Shown here: positions 5,383-10,861 of the stretch, piece after piece | Position numbering within the stretch: position 1 is the stretch's first letter | Layout of the letters: every line of letters begins with the position of its first letter | From: Oscillospiraceae bacterium | GTDB taxonomy: Bacteria; Bacillota; Clostridia; Oscillospirales; Oscillospiraceae | NCBI GenBank assembly: GCA_031288675.1 | Contig: JAITQY010000166.1 | Span: 1-10,861 of the forward strand | Direction of reading: 5' to 3' | Length of the DNA: 10,861 nt | The notes under the pieces: generated by a model | Told to the model about the DNA's origin: nothing | Seen by the model: the letters and a program-made list of their open reading frames with translations, nothing else | Databases searched by the model: none | Position numbers and translations under genes: made by a program

Positions 5383-5443
5383 TATAAATTAGTACATAAA
5401 ATACAATATACACGAATTATAATTATGAAAGTGAGAAGAGGTA

Positions 5444-5833
5444 ATGACGAATATTCTGCATGGTAACAAAAGATCAAGTGAGCTTGAACTTGGAGTTGAG
5501 CAGACGGTGTCAATGATGCTGCGTGAAATCGGCGTCCCTCCGCATATAAAGGGTTATCAGTTTTTAAGGGAGGCGATCATTGAAGTGGTCAATACTCCTA
5601 ACCTGATGATCGGGGTGACGAAGTCATTGTACCCAATCATTGCCGGGCGGCACTCCACTTCAGCAAACTCCGTAGAACGCGGTATCAGCCGCGCAATAGA
5701 GGTGGCGTGGGAAAGAGGCGACCCTGTGACGCTTCAACGATACTTCAACTATAACATATCGGCGTCCGGCGATAAACCTACAAGCAAAGAGTTTATTGCG
5801 GTCATTGCTGATATAATTACTGTAGATATGTAA
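5444..5833 (+). CDS. Stand-alone Spo0A C-terminal DNA-binding domain protein (no receiver domain)
   Basis: This 129-residue protein matches the DNA-binding effector domain of the sporulation master regulator Spo0A over residues ~18-129. Conserved blocks are MLREIGVPPHIKGYQFLREAI (25-45), TKSLYPIIA (59-67), the recognition-helix region SANSVERGISRAIEVAW (73-89) and KPTSKEFIAVIAD (111-123). Full Spo0A is ~260 residues with an N-terminal phospho-acceptor receiver domain; here only 17 unrelated residues precede the effector domain, so no phosphorylation site exists. In Spo0A the unphosphorylated receiver inhibits this domain, so the protein may be constitutively DNA-binding, or act as a modulator of full-length Spo0A (inference). 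The start follows AGAGG (5437-5441) at a rather short two-base spacing. It is monocistronic with its own operator-decorated promoter and terminator. It seems an intact gene, not a fragment: no receiver remnants lie upstream. Confidence 0.88.
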   Translation: MTNILHGNKRSSELELGVEQTVSMMLREIGVPPHIKGYQFLREAIIEVVNTPNLMIGVTKSLYPIIAGRHSTSANSVERGISRAIEVAWERGDPVTLQRYFNYNISASGDKPTSKEFIAVIADIITVDM

Positions 5834-5849
5834 GCTAAAGGTGTATATC

Positions 5850-5889
5850 AAAAATGCAGGAGCAAACACAGTTCGCTTCTGCATTTTTA
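5850..5889. terminator. Bidirectional intrinsic terminator between convergent operons
   Basis: The 14-bp stem pairs 5850-5863 with 5875-5888 (AAAAATGCAGGAGC against GCTTCTGCATTTTT, one G-U), with an 11-base loop. The T run on the plus strand ends the Spo0A-like transcript. The A run on the left arm becomes a U tract on the minus strand and suits the mnmG operon, whose stop codon is 81 bp away. Nothing else was seen in the rest of this 136-bp gap. Confidence 0.88.
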
Positions 5890-5969
5890 TTTATAGCTTT
5901 AGGATTTCAATTTACTGCGGTAGTAAGATACTTGATAAATGTGTTTGGATTAGTTGCCGTTCTGAATCG

Positions 5970-7757
5970 TTATTTTCTCACGGCAATCATCAGCGCGGCA
6001 ATGTCGCTGGGGCTTACGCCGCTGATTCGTGCTACTTGACCGAAGCTTATCGGGCGGAGCTTACTAAGCTTTTGCCTTGCCTCTAAACGGAGCGTAGTCA
6101 TTGCGTTATAATCTATATCCTCCGGCAAAAGACGGTTTTCAAGCCTTGTAAATTCCTCCGCCTCACGTTGCTGACGGCTAATATATCCGGCATATTTAAT
6201 AATCGTTTCTACCTCTTCTATAACGTCTGCGGATAACTCAGGGCGTTCTGTGTCAAGCTCCGCCAGAGAAGCATAGTCGTACTCCGGACGGCGCAGAAGC
6301 GACGCAAGGCTCGTACCCGGAGGTACGTGTGTGCGTTCCAAGCGTTCAGCTTCGCCGTCAATAGCGGCAAGTTTCTTCCGCGTTTGTTCTTTTACGATTT
6401 CGGCGGCAATTCCCTTTTCACGCAAACGCCGGTCTGCGTTATTTCCGCGGTGAAGCAGACGGAACTCGTCACGGCTGGTCATCATACGGTACGGCTCATT
6501 TGTACCTTTCGTCACAAGATCGTCGATCAGTACACCAATATAGCCGTCGCTTCGCTGCAATATCAGAGGCGGCTTTCTAAGCAGCTTCAGCGCGGCATTC
6601 GCCCCGGCAAGGAATCCTTGCACGGCAGCTTCCTCATATCCGCTGGAACCGCAAAACTGTCCAGCACCGTACAATCCCGGACATAGCTTACTTTCCAACG
6701 TCAGGGTAAATTCCGTGGGATCAATGCAGTCATATTCTATTGCATATGCCGGACGCGTGATTTCCGCATGCTCCAATCCTATTACAGAACGCAATGCGGC
6801 AATTTGAACGTCCTCCGGCATTGAACTTGAAAAGCCCTGTACATACATTTCCTCCGTATTCATCCCAAGCGGCTCAATGAACAGCTGATGCCGCGCCTTA
6901 TCAGCGAACCGCACTACTTTATCTTCTATGCTGGGACAGTACCGCGGACCTATTCCTTCTATCGCGCCGCTATACAGAGGGCTTCTATGCAGGTTGCTCC
7001 TCAGAATTTCGTGCGTCTCTGCTGTCGTGTACGTCAGCCAGCACACGGCGCGGTTTTCCGGCGGAGTTTCCGTCTCGAATGAAAACCGCAATCCGTCGTC
7101 GTCCCCGCGCTGAATCTCCATCTTACTGAAGTCAACGCTTCGGGCGTTTATCCTCGGCGGAGTACCTGTCTTGAACCTGCGTAAACTGTGTCCGAAAGCC
7201 AATATGCTGTCACTAAGCCCTATTGCGGCTTGCAGACCGTCAGGACCGCTTATGCGTGCATGTTCCCCGATTATCGTCTTTCCGTTCAAATATGTACCTG
7301 ACGCAATTACTGCGGCTTTACATTGCCATTTTGTCCCAGTTGCCGTAATAAGCGTAAACCCTCCGTCCGGCAGCGCTTCAAGGCTTACAATTTCCGCCTG
7401 AACAAGCAACAGGTTCGGCTCAAGTTCTAACATATGTTTTATTACTTCGCGATAGCGGTTTCTGTCCGCCTGAGCGCGCAGGCTTCTCACCGCCGGACCT
7501 TTAGCGCGGTTTAGCAGGCGATACTGTATACACGCCTTATCTGCGGCTTTGCCCATCTCTCCGCCAAGCGCGTCAAGCTCGCGTACAAGCTGACCCTTTG
7601 CCGTACCACCGATTGCGGGATTGCACGGCATATTGCCTACCGCGTCAAGGTTAACGCTAAAGCACACGACGGATACTCCAAGCCTTGCCGCCGCAAGAGC
7701 CGCTTCCGTACCTGCGTGTCCGGCTCCTATTACCGCAACATCCACTGTGTTTGTCAT
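5970..7757 (-). CDS. mnmG: tRNA uridine-5-carboxymethylaminomethyl(34) synthesis enzyme MnmG
   Basis: MnmG (GidA), with MnmE, installs the carboxymethylaminomethyl group on wobble U34 of tRNAs using FAD, NADH and methylenetetrahydrofolate. The FAD-binding Rossmann motif DVAVIGAGHAGTEAA is near the N-terminus, followed by MPCNPAIGGTAKGQLVRELDALGG. The GidA signature GPRYCPSIEDKVVRF carries the expected Cys, and GQFCGSSGYEEAAVQG is the second conserved block. The C-terminal helical MnmE/tRNA-binding domain is complete to the end. I place the start at 7757 (595 aa) because AGGA (7764-7767) precedes it at good spacing and the protein then begins MTNTVDVAVIG as in relatives. An upstream ATG at 7793 would add 12 residues and is possible. 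It is last in the rnf-containing run, 65 bp after rnfB; its usual neighbours mnmE and rsmG are absent. Confidence 0.95.
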   Translation of the reverse strand: MTNTVDVAVIGAGHAGTEAALAAARLGVSVVCFSVNLDAVGNMPCNPAIGGTAKGQLVRELDALGGEMGKAADKACIQYRLLNRAKGPAVRSLRAQADRNRYREVIKHMLELEPNLLLVQAEIVSLEALPDGGFTLITATGTKWQCKAAVIASGTYLNGKTIIGEHARISGPDGLQAAIGLSDSILAFGHSLRRFKTGTPPRINARSVDFSKMEIQRGDDDGLRFSFETETPPENRAVCWLTYTTAETHEILRSNLHRSPLYSGAIEGIGPRYCPSIEDKVVRFADKARHQLFIEPLGMNTEEMYVQGFSSSMPEDVQIAALRSVIGLEHAEITRPAYAIEYDCIDPTEFTLTLESKLCPGLYGAGQFCGSSGYEEAAVQGFLAGANAALKLLRKPPLILQRSDGYIGVLIDDLVTKGTNEPYRMMTSRDEFRLLHRGNNADRRLREKGIAAEIVKEQTRKKLAAIDGEAERLERTHVPPGTSLASLLRRPEYDYASLAELDTERPELSADVIEEVETIIKYAGYISRQQREAEEFTRLENRLLPEDIDYNAMTTLRLEARQKLSKLRPISFGQVARISGVSPSDIAALMIAVRK

Positions 7758-7822
7758 TATATTTCCTAATAAATTATCGTCATTTTTCATCATCGCGGTT
7801 AAAACCCCTTGAAAGCTAACCG

Positions 7823-8626
7823 TTACACAAGCTCAATACAATGGCGGATACACTTCTCCGCGCATTTGCCGCAACCGGTACACTTGGTATAGTCAATCAC
7901 CGCAAGATTATCAACTACCGTGATAGCCTGATTCGGACAGGCACGGGCACAACTGCCATCACCGAGACAACCGAGCTCGCATAGCTTCCGCACTACCGCT
8001 CCCTTACTGCGGCTTGAACAGCCGACAAGTGGCTTTGACCCGTAGTCCACCATCGTAATCAGGCGCTTAGGGCATGCGCTTACACATTTAGTACATCCTT
8101 TACAGAGGTCGCGGTCAACACGCGCGGCGCCGGACTCCACCGTAACCGCGCCGTAGGGACATGTTCTTGCACAGCTTCCAAGTCCGATACAGCCGAACCG
8201 GCATTCAAGCGGACCGCCGCCGATAGAGTTCAGCGCGGAGAAGCAATCATCTAACCCAATGTAGTCATATTTACGTCCTCCAGTCGCGGAACCTATACAC
8301 CGAACGTAGCCAACGATTCGTTTGACCTCGCCGGCGGCAATACCCATAATCTCCGCGACATCCTGAGCGACGTCCGCACCGCCGACCGTACAGCGGTTGA
8401 CCTCCGCCGCGCCGTCTGTAACAGCGTGCGCATACGCGGCGCAACCCTGAAACCCGCAGCCGCCGCAGTTTGCTCCGGGCAGGACTTTGATTATCTCCTC
8501 CTCGCGTTCGTCAACCTGAACGGCAAACTTCTTAGACGCGGCGGAAAGCGCTCCGCCGAAGACGGCTCCAAGCCCTCCGATAACGAGTACCACTGCAAGT
8601 ATTGTTAAAACTACGCTTCCTGTCAT
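7823..8626 (-). CDS. rnfB: Rnf complex iron-sulfur subunit RnfB
   Basis: RnfB receives electrons from reduced ferredoxin and passes them into the membrane Rnf complex, which drives ion export while reducing NAD+. Residues ~4-28 form one N-terminal membrane helix. The RnfB-specific motif LPGANCGGCGFQGC supplies C54, C57 and C62, with C79 as fourth ligand. Ferredoxin-type 4Fe-4S Cys groups follow at 142/146/152/156, 175/178/181/185, 216/220/226/230 and 249/252/255/259. That gives capacity for about five clusters in 267 residues, as in clostridial RnfB. AGAGG (8634-8638) lies seven bases before the ATG. rnfA ends 15 bp upstream, preserving the canonical rnfA-rnfB order. This subunit closes the Rnf gene set; mnmG follows. 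Confidence 0.96.
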   Translation of the reverse strand: MTGSVVLTILAVVLVIGGLGAVFGGALSAASKKFAVQVDEREEEIIKVLPGANCGGCGFQGCAAYAHAVTDGAAEVNRCTVGGADVAQDVAEIMGIAAGEVKRIVGYVRCIGSATGGRKYDYIGLDDCFSALNSIGGGPLECRFGCIGLGSCARTCPYGAVTVESGAARVDRDLCKGCTKCVSACPKRLITMVDYGSKPLVGCSSRSKGAVVRKLCELGCLGDGSCARACPNQAITVVDNLAVIDYTKCTGCGKCAEKCIRHCIELV

Positions 8627-8641
8627 TATAAAACCTCTGAA

Positions 8642-9232
8642 TCAGATTATTTTCAGCCCGCTGAATCCCATAAACGCCAAACTAAGCAATCCCGCGCTGA
8701 CAAGCGCAATAGGGAAACCCTCAAACGCTTTGGGAGTATCGGCAGTAAGTTCTAAACGCTCGCGTATCCCGGAAAAAATGAATATCGCGACAAGAAACCC
8801 TAATCCTCCTGTAATGCCGTAAATAACGCTCTCTAACAGGTTATAACCGTTCTGCTGGTTTAGAAGCGCAACTCCGAGTACCGCACAGTTAGTAGTAATC
8901 AGCGGCAGGTATATGCCAAGCGAAAGATAAAGTCCGGGCATAGCTTTACGCAGGAACATCTCAATAAACTGCACCAGCGAAGATATAACGAGAATATAAA
9001 CTACCGTTCGCGCAAACTCCAATCCGAGCGGAACGAGAAGCGCCGCCTCTATGATCCAGCATACAAGCGAAGCTACGCCCATAACAAACGTAACCGCAAG
9101 CCCCATTCCTACTGCTGTCTCCTGCGATTTGCTTACGCCAAGAAACGGACAAATTCCAAGAAATTTTACGAGTATGAAGTTCTCAATGAGTATCGCGCCA
9201 AGCGCGAGGGAAATTATAGATGTAAAGCTCAT
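8642..9232 (-). CDS. rnfA: Rnf complex membrane subunit RnfA
   Basis: A 196-residue, strongly hydrophobic integral membrane protein with about six transmembrane helices. RnfA-type motifs are ILIENFILVKFLGICPFLGVSK at the N-terminus, LPLITTNCAVLGVALLNQ in the middle, and FSGIRERLELT before the last helices. RnfA and RnfE are homologous, inverted partners in the membrane core; the conserved Cys in ICPF and TNCAVLG are in the positions reported to hold a shared iron-sulfur cluster in the complex. Length is normal. A GAGG site (9243-9246), lying inside the end of the preceding gene, serves the ATG. The gap to the upstream flavoprotein gene is five bases, so co-translation is likely. Confidence 0.96.
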   Translation of the reverse strand: MSFTSIISLALGAILIENFILVKFLGICPFLGVSKSQETAVGMGLAVTFVMGVASLVCWIIEAALLVPLGLEFARTVVYILVISSLVQFIEMFLRKAMPGLYLSLGIYLPLITTNCAVLGVALLNQQNGYNLLESVIYGITGGLGFLVAIFIFSGIRERLELTADTPKAFEGFPIALVSAGLLSLAFMGFSGLKII

Positions 9233-9237
9233 ATATT

Positions 9238-9660
9238 CTAAACCTCAAAATTTTCAGACTTGAATTTAGTATAATAACGACCGGAAACCGCTGTGAATTT
9301 CAGTACGATAAAATCTCCGCCGTCCGCACCGCCTGTGTAGTATACTGAAAACTCATCGCGCCACAATCCGCGCTTGACGTCAATGTCGTCAATAACTTCC
9401 ATTGTTCCAAGCAACTGCACTCCGCGCGCGCCGAACCGCTTGTCAAAGAAGTATATGCAGGCTTTGGGATTTTCCCGGTATTGTACAACGCGCATAGAAG
9501 GGCTGTTTGTATGCCAGTAAAAAGTTCTTATCCCCTCGCGTTTGGCTGGCGCGCCCATCGCCTTAACGTTAGGAAATCCGTTCGCGTCAACCGAAGCAAT
9601 CAACGCCGTACTTTGATGGTCTATCAAATTTCCTATCGTTTGTGCAGGATCGCGCATCAT
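9238..9660 (-). CDS. Pyridoxamine 5'-phosphate oxidase-fold flavoprotein, inserted between rnfE and rnfA
   Basis: This 140-residue protein resembles the small clostridial PNPOx-fold family: split-barrel strands TALIASVDANGFPNVKAM and TFYWHTNSPSMRVVQYRENPKACIYFFD, then GVQLLGTMEVI and a C-terminal GDFIVLKFTAVSGRYY. Members usually bind FMN, sometimes heme or F420, as dimers; true PdxH activity is doubtful at this length, so the substrate is unknown. The start is placed at 9660, where ATG overlaps the rnfE stop as ATGA and GGAGG (9669-9673) precedes it by eight bases. Earlier in-frame Met codons (such as 9675) would place the start inside or upstream of that site. It ends five bases before rnfA. 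Canonical rnfCDGEAB has no gene here; a link to Rnf flavin or redox function is inference only. Confidence 0.82.
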   Translation of the reverse strand: MMRDPAQTIGNLIDHQSTALIASVDANGFPNVKAMGAPAKREGIRTFYWHTNSPSMRVVQYRENPKACIYFFDKRFGARGVQLLGTMEVIDDIDVKRGLWRDEFSVYYTGGADGGDFIVLKFTAVSGRYYTKFKSENFEV

Positions 9661-10253
9661 TTCTTCGTCCTCCATTGTACAAGGGCGATAAGGCATCCAA
9701 GCGTAATAAATCCGCCGAACGGCAAAATCATCATCATTGCCGGAAACTGCTGCGGGATAATGCGTACGCCGTCTCCGATAATTCCGCCGCCGAACGTTCC
9801 GCTGCCGAGAAGCTCCCTTATAACACACATTGCAGCGAGTACAAGCGTATAACCGATACCCTGAGCCGCTCCGTCAGCGGCTGAACGCAGAACACCGTTC
9901 TTGCTTGCGAACGCTTCAGCGCGCCCGAGTATTATACAGTTGACGACTATCAGCGGGATAAACACGCCTAACGAATCGTTCAGTGCGGGCAGAAACGCTT
10001 TCAGCAGCATTTCCACGATCGTTACAAAACCGGCTATCACCACGACAAAACAGGCGATGCGTATCTTATTCGGAATTATCTTGCGCAGTAAACTTATAAC
10101 GATATTGGAGCAGGTCAAAATGACTGTTACGCTTACGCCCATTCCCAAGCCGTTGAACAGCGTGGTAGTAATTGCCATAGTAGAGCAAAGTCCCAGAAGT
10201 TGAACGAGTACGGGATTTTGAATTAAAAGTCCGTTCTTGAAAATTTTCTTCAT
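9657..10253 (-). CDS. rnfE: Rnf complex membrane subunit RnfE
   Basis: A 198-residue integral membrane protein with about six hydrophobic helices, homologous to RnfA in opposite topology. RnfE hallmarks include NPVLVQLLGLCSTMAITTT near the N-terminus, FIPLIVVNCIILGRAEAFAS in the centre (equivalent to the RnfA TNCAVLG motif) and IRELLGSGTFGG towards the end. Together with RnfA it forms the electron-transferring membrane core of the complex. Its ATG overlaps the rnfG stop codon as ATGA, and its own stop overlaps the start of the flavoprotein gene in the same way, so three successive genes are translationally coupled. Length and motifs are complete. Confidence 0.96.
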   Translation of the reverse strand: MKKIFKNGLLIQNPVLVQLLGLCSTMAITTTLFNGLGMGVSVTVILTCSNIVISLLRKIIPNKIRIACFVVVIAGFVTIVEMLLKAFLPALNDSLGVFIPLIVVNCIILGRAEAFASKNGVLRSAADGAAQGIGYTLVLAAMCVIRELLGSGTFGGGIIGDGVRIIPQQFPAMMMILPFGGFITLGCLIALVQWRTKK

Positions 10254-10861
10254 TTCGTTTGCCCCTCCGACGCCGCAATTTGCTCCTTAGTTGCAGGAAG
10301 CGCACCGGTAATATCCTCAACATCGGTAATTAGTGCTATTGCCGTGTTTACTCCGCTTACAACCGCTCGGGATGTGATAGTCGCGCCGGTAAGCGCGTCA
10401 ATGTTTCCGCCGTTCTTAATCAGTTCGCTGTGACGGTTGCCTATAAATTGCGACAACCATTCGGCGTTCTGCGCTTCCGCGCCGAGTTCCGGTGTTTCGG
10501 AGTGGCTTACAACTGCAACACCGGATATTGTAAGATATTCGTCTTGGTTGTTCTCATCAGCGTTGATACCGACCATCAGCGTAACAGCGCCGTTGAAGCC
10601 GTTTGGCGCAACTTCGGCAACATAGCCGCCGTCGGCTCGGTAAAGGCGTTTGACCATCGGATATTTTGTGTAATCAAACTCCATTTCTTCATAGGAAGAA
10701 GAGGTGAACACTTCACGCATTGCGGCTTCGGACTTTTCTCGGAGGTTATCGGCTATAGGTTTCTCCGTTGCGGAGTTAACCGCGCCGAGCGCGAGCGCCG
10801 TAACCGCGCAAATCAGCGTGAGTACTATGACCATACGGTTCTTATTAAGGTTTGAAAGTAT
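10250..10861 (-). CDS. rnfG: Rnf complex FMN-binding subunit RnfG (5' end beyond window)
   Basis: The frame stays open to the right edge, so the N-terminus is missing by a few residues; an internal ATG at 10834 is probably not the true start, because an in-frame LNKNR lead-in precedes the membrane helix. About 204 residues are visible. A single N-terminal transmembrane segment (MVIVLTLICAVTALALGAV) is followed by an extracytoplasmic domain. Near the C-terminus LTGATITSRAV carries the [S/T]GAT-type motif in which Thr is covalently linked to FMN by the flavin transferase ApbE. RnfG relays electrons in the membrane arm of Rnf. The stop overlaps the rnfE start by four bases. By the conserved order, rnfD and rnfC should lie just beyond the edge. 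Confidence 0.95.
   Translation of the reverse strand: MLSNLNKNRMVIVLTLICAVTALALGAVNSATEKPIADNLREKSEAAMREVFTSSSYEEMEFDYTKYPMVKRLYRADGGYVAEVAPNGFNGAVTLMVGINADENNQDEYLTISGVAVVSHSETPELGAEAQNAEWLSQFIGNRHSELIKNGGNIDALTGATITSRAVVSGVNTAIALITDVEDITGALPATKEQIAASEGQTK

Noticed and set aside
5418..5423. TATAAT close to the Spo0A-like start codon as an alternative promoter
   Set aside because: No -35 of any quality lies at the right distance, and the upstream promoter is a perfect consensus.
7621..7812. Plus-strand reading frames within mnmG and rnfB, for example at 6327-6686, 7171-7401 and 7621-7812
   Set aside because: All are antisense to well-conserved genes, lack good ribosome binding sites and show no recognisable domain.
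9661..9828. Longer N-terminus for the PNPOx-fold protein reaching back to 9828
   Set aside because: The extra residues are Arg-rich and lie entirely inside rnfE in another frame; the GGAGG site and ATGA overlap fix the start at 9660.

Overview
The window looks like chromosomal DNA of an anaerobic, probably gut-associated Clostridia (Bacillota, Oscillospirales-like). I infer this from the housekeeping gene order, consensus sigma-A promoters with strong GGAGG ribosome binding sites, a Spo0A-type sporulation regulator, an Rnf complex, a domain-swapped GH3 glycosidase and a four-ligand (C-x2-C / C-x2-H) form of ribosomal protein S18. No phage, insertion-sequence or CRISPR genes are present.

Left part, plus strand. 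Positions 1-1022 hold the 3' end of a GH3 glycosidase, overlapped by a metal-dependent cyclase/kynurenine-formamidase-like gene. A consensus promoter (1075-1103) and a structured leader then precede rpsF-ssb-rpsR (1187-2546), which ends at a strong intrinsic terminator (2566-2600). The 382-bp gap after rpsR holds a roughly symmetric inverted-repeat element (about 2618-2776) with a GC-rich palindrome at its centre. A consensus promoter on the minus strand fires into this element, and a plus-strand promoter drives the next operon: a small helical acidic-tailed protein of unknown function, rplI and dnaB (2985-5149). That operon also ends in a hairpin terminator. Bacillota often carry gdpP (a c-di-AMP phosphodiesterase) in front of rplI-dnaB; here the small gene occupies that slot.

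Middle. A 294-bp gap contains a perfect TTGACA-N17-TATAAT promoter. One operator-like palindrome sits just downstream of it and a related copy fills its spacer. It drives a 129-aa protein that is only the C-terminal DNA-binding domain of Spo0A, with no receiver domain. This is the most interesting locus in the window: a sporulation-type regulator freed from phosphorelay control but apparently placed under an operator-based switch. A terminator at 5850-5889 has an A tract and a T tract and probably serves both this gene and the convergent operon.

Right part, minus strand. Reading right to left: rnfG (cut by the edge), rnfE, a small pyridoxamine-phosphate-oxidase-fold flavoprotein gene, rnfA, rnfB and mnmG (10861-5970). 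These are tightly packed, with two ATGA overlaps, so they are likely one operon. The standard rnfCDGEAB order implies that rnfC and rnfD lie beyond the right edge. The Rnf complex couples ferredoxin:NAD+ electron transfer to ion pumping. MnmG modifies the wobble uridine of tRNAs and uses FAD. The extra gene between rnfE and rnfA is a departure from the canonical operon.
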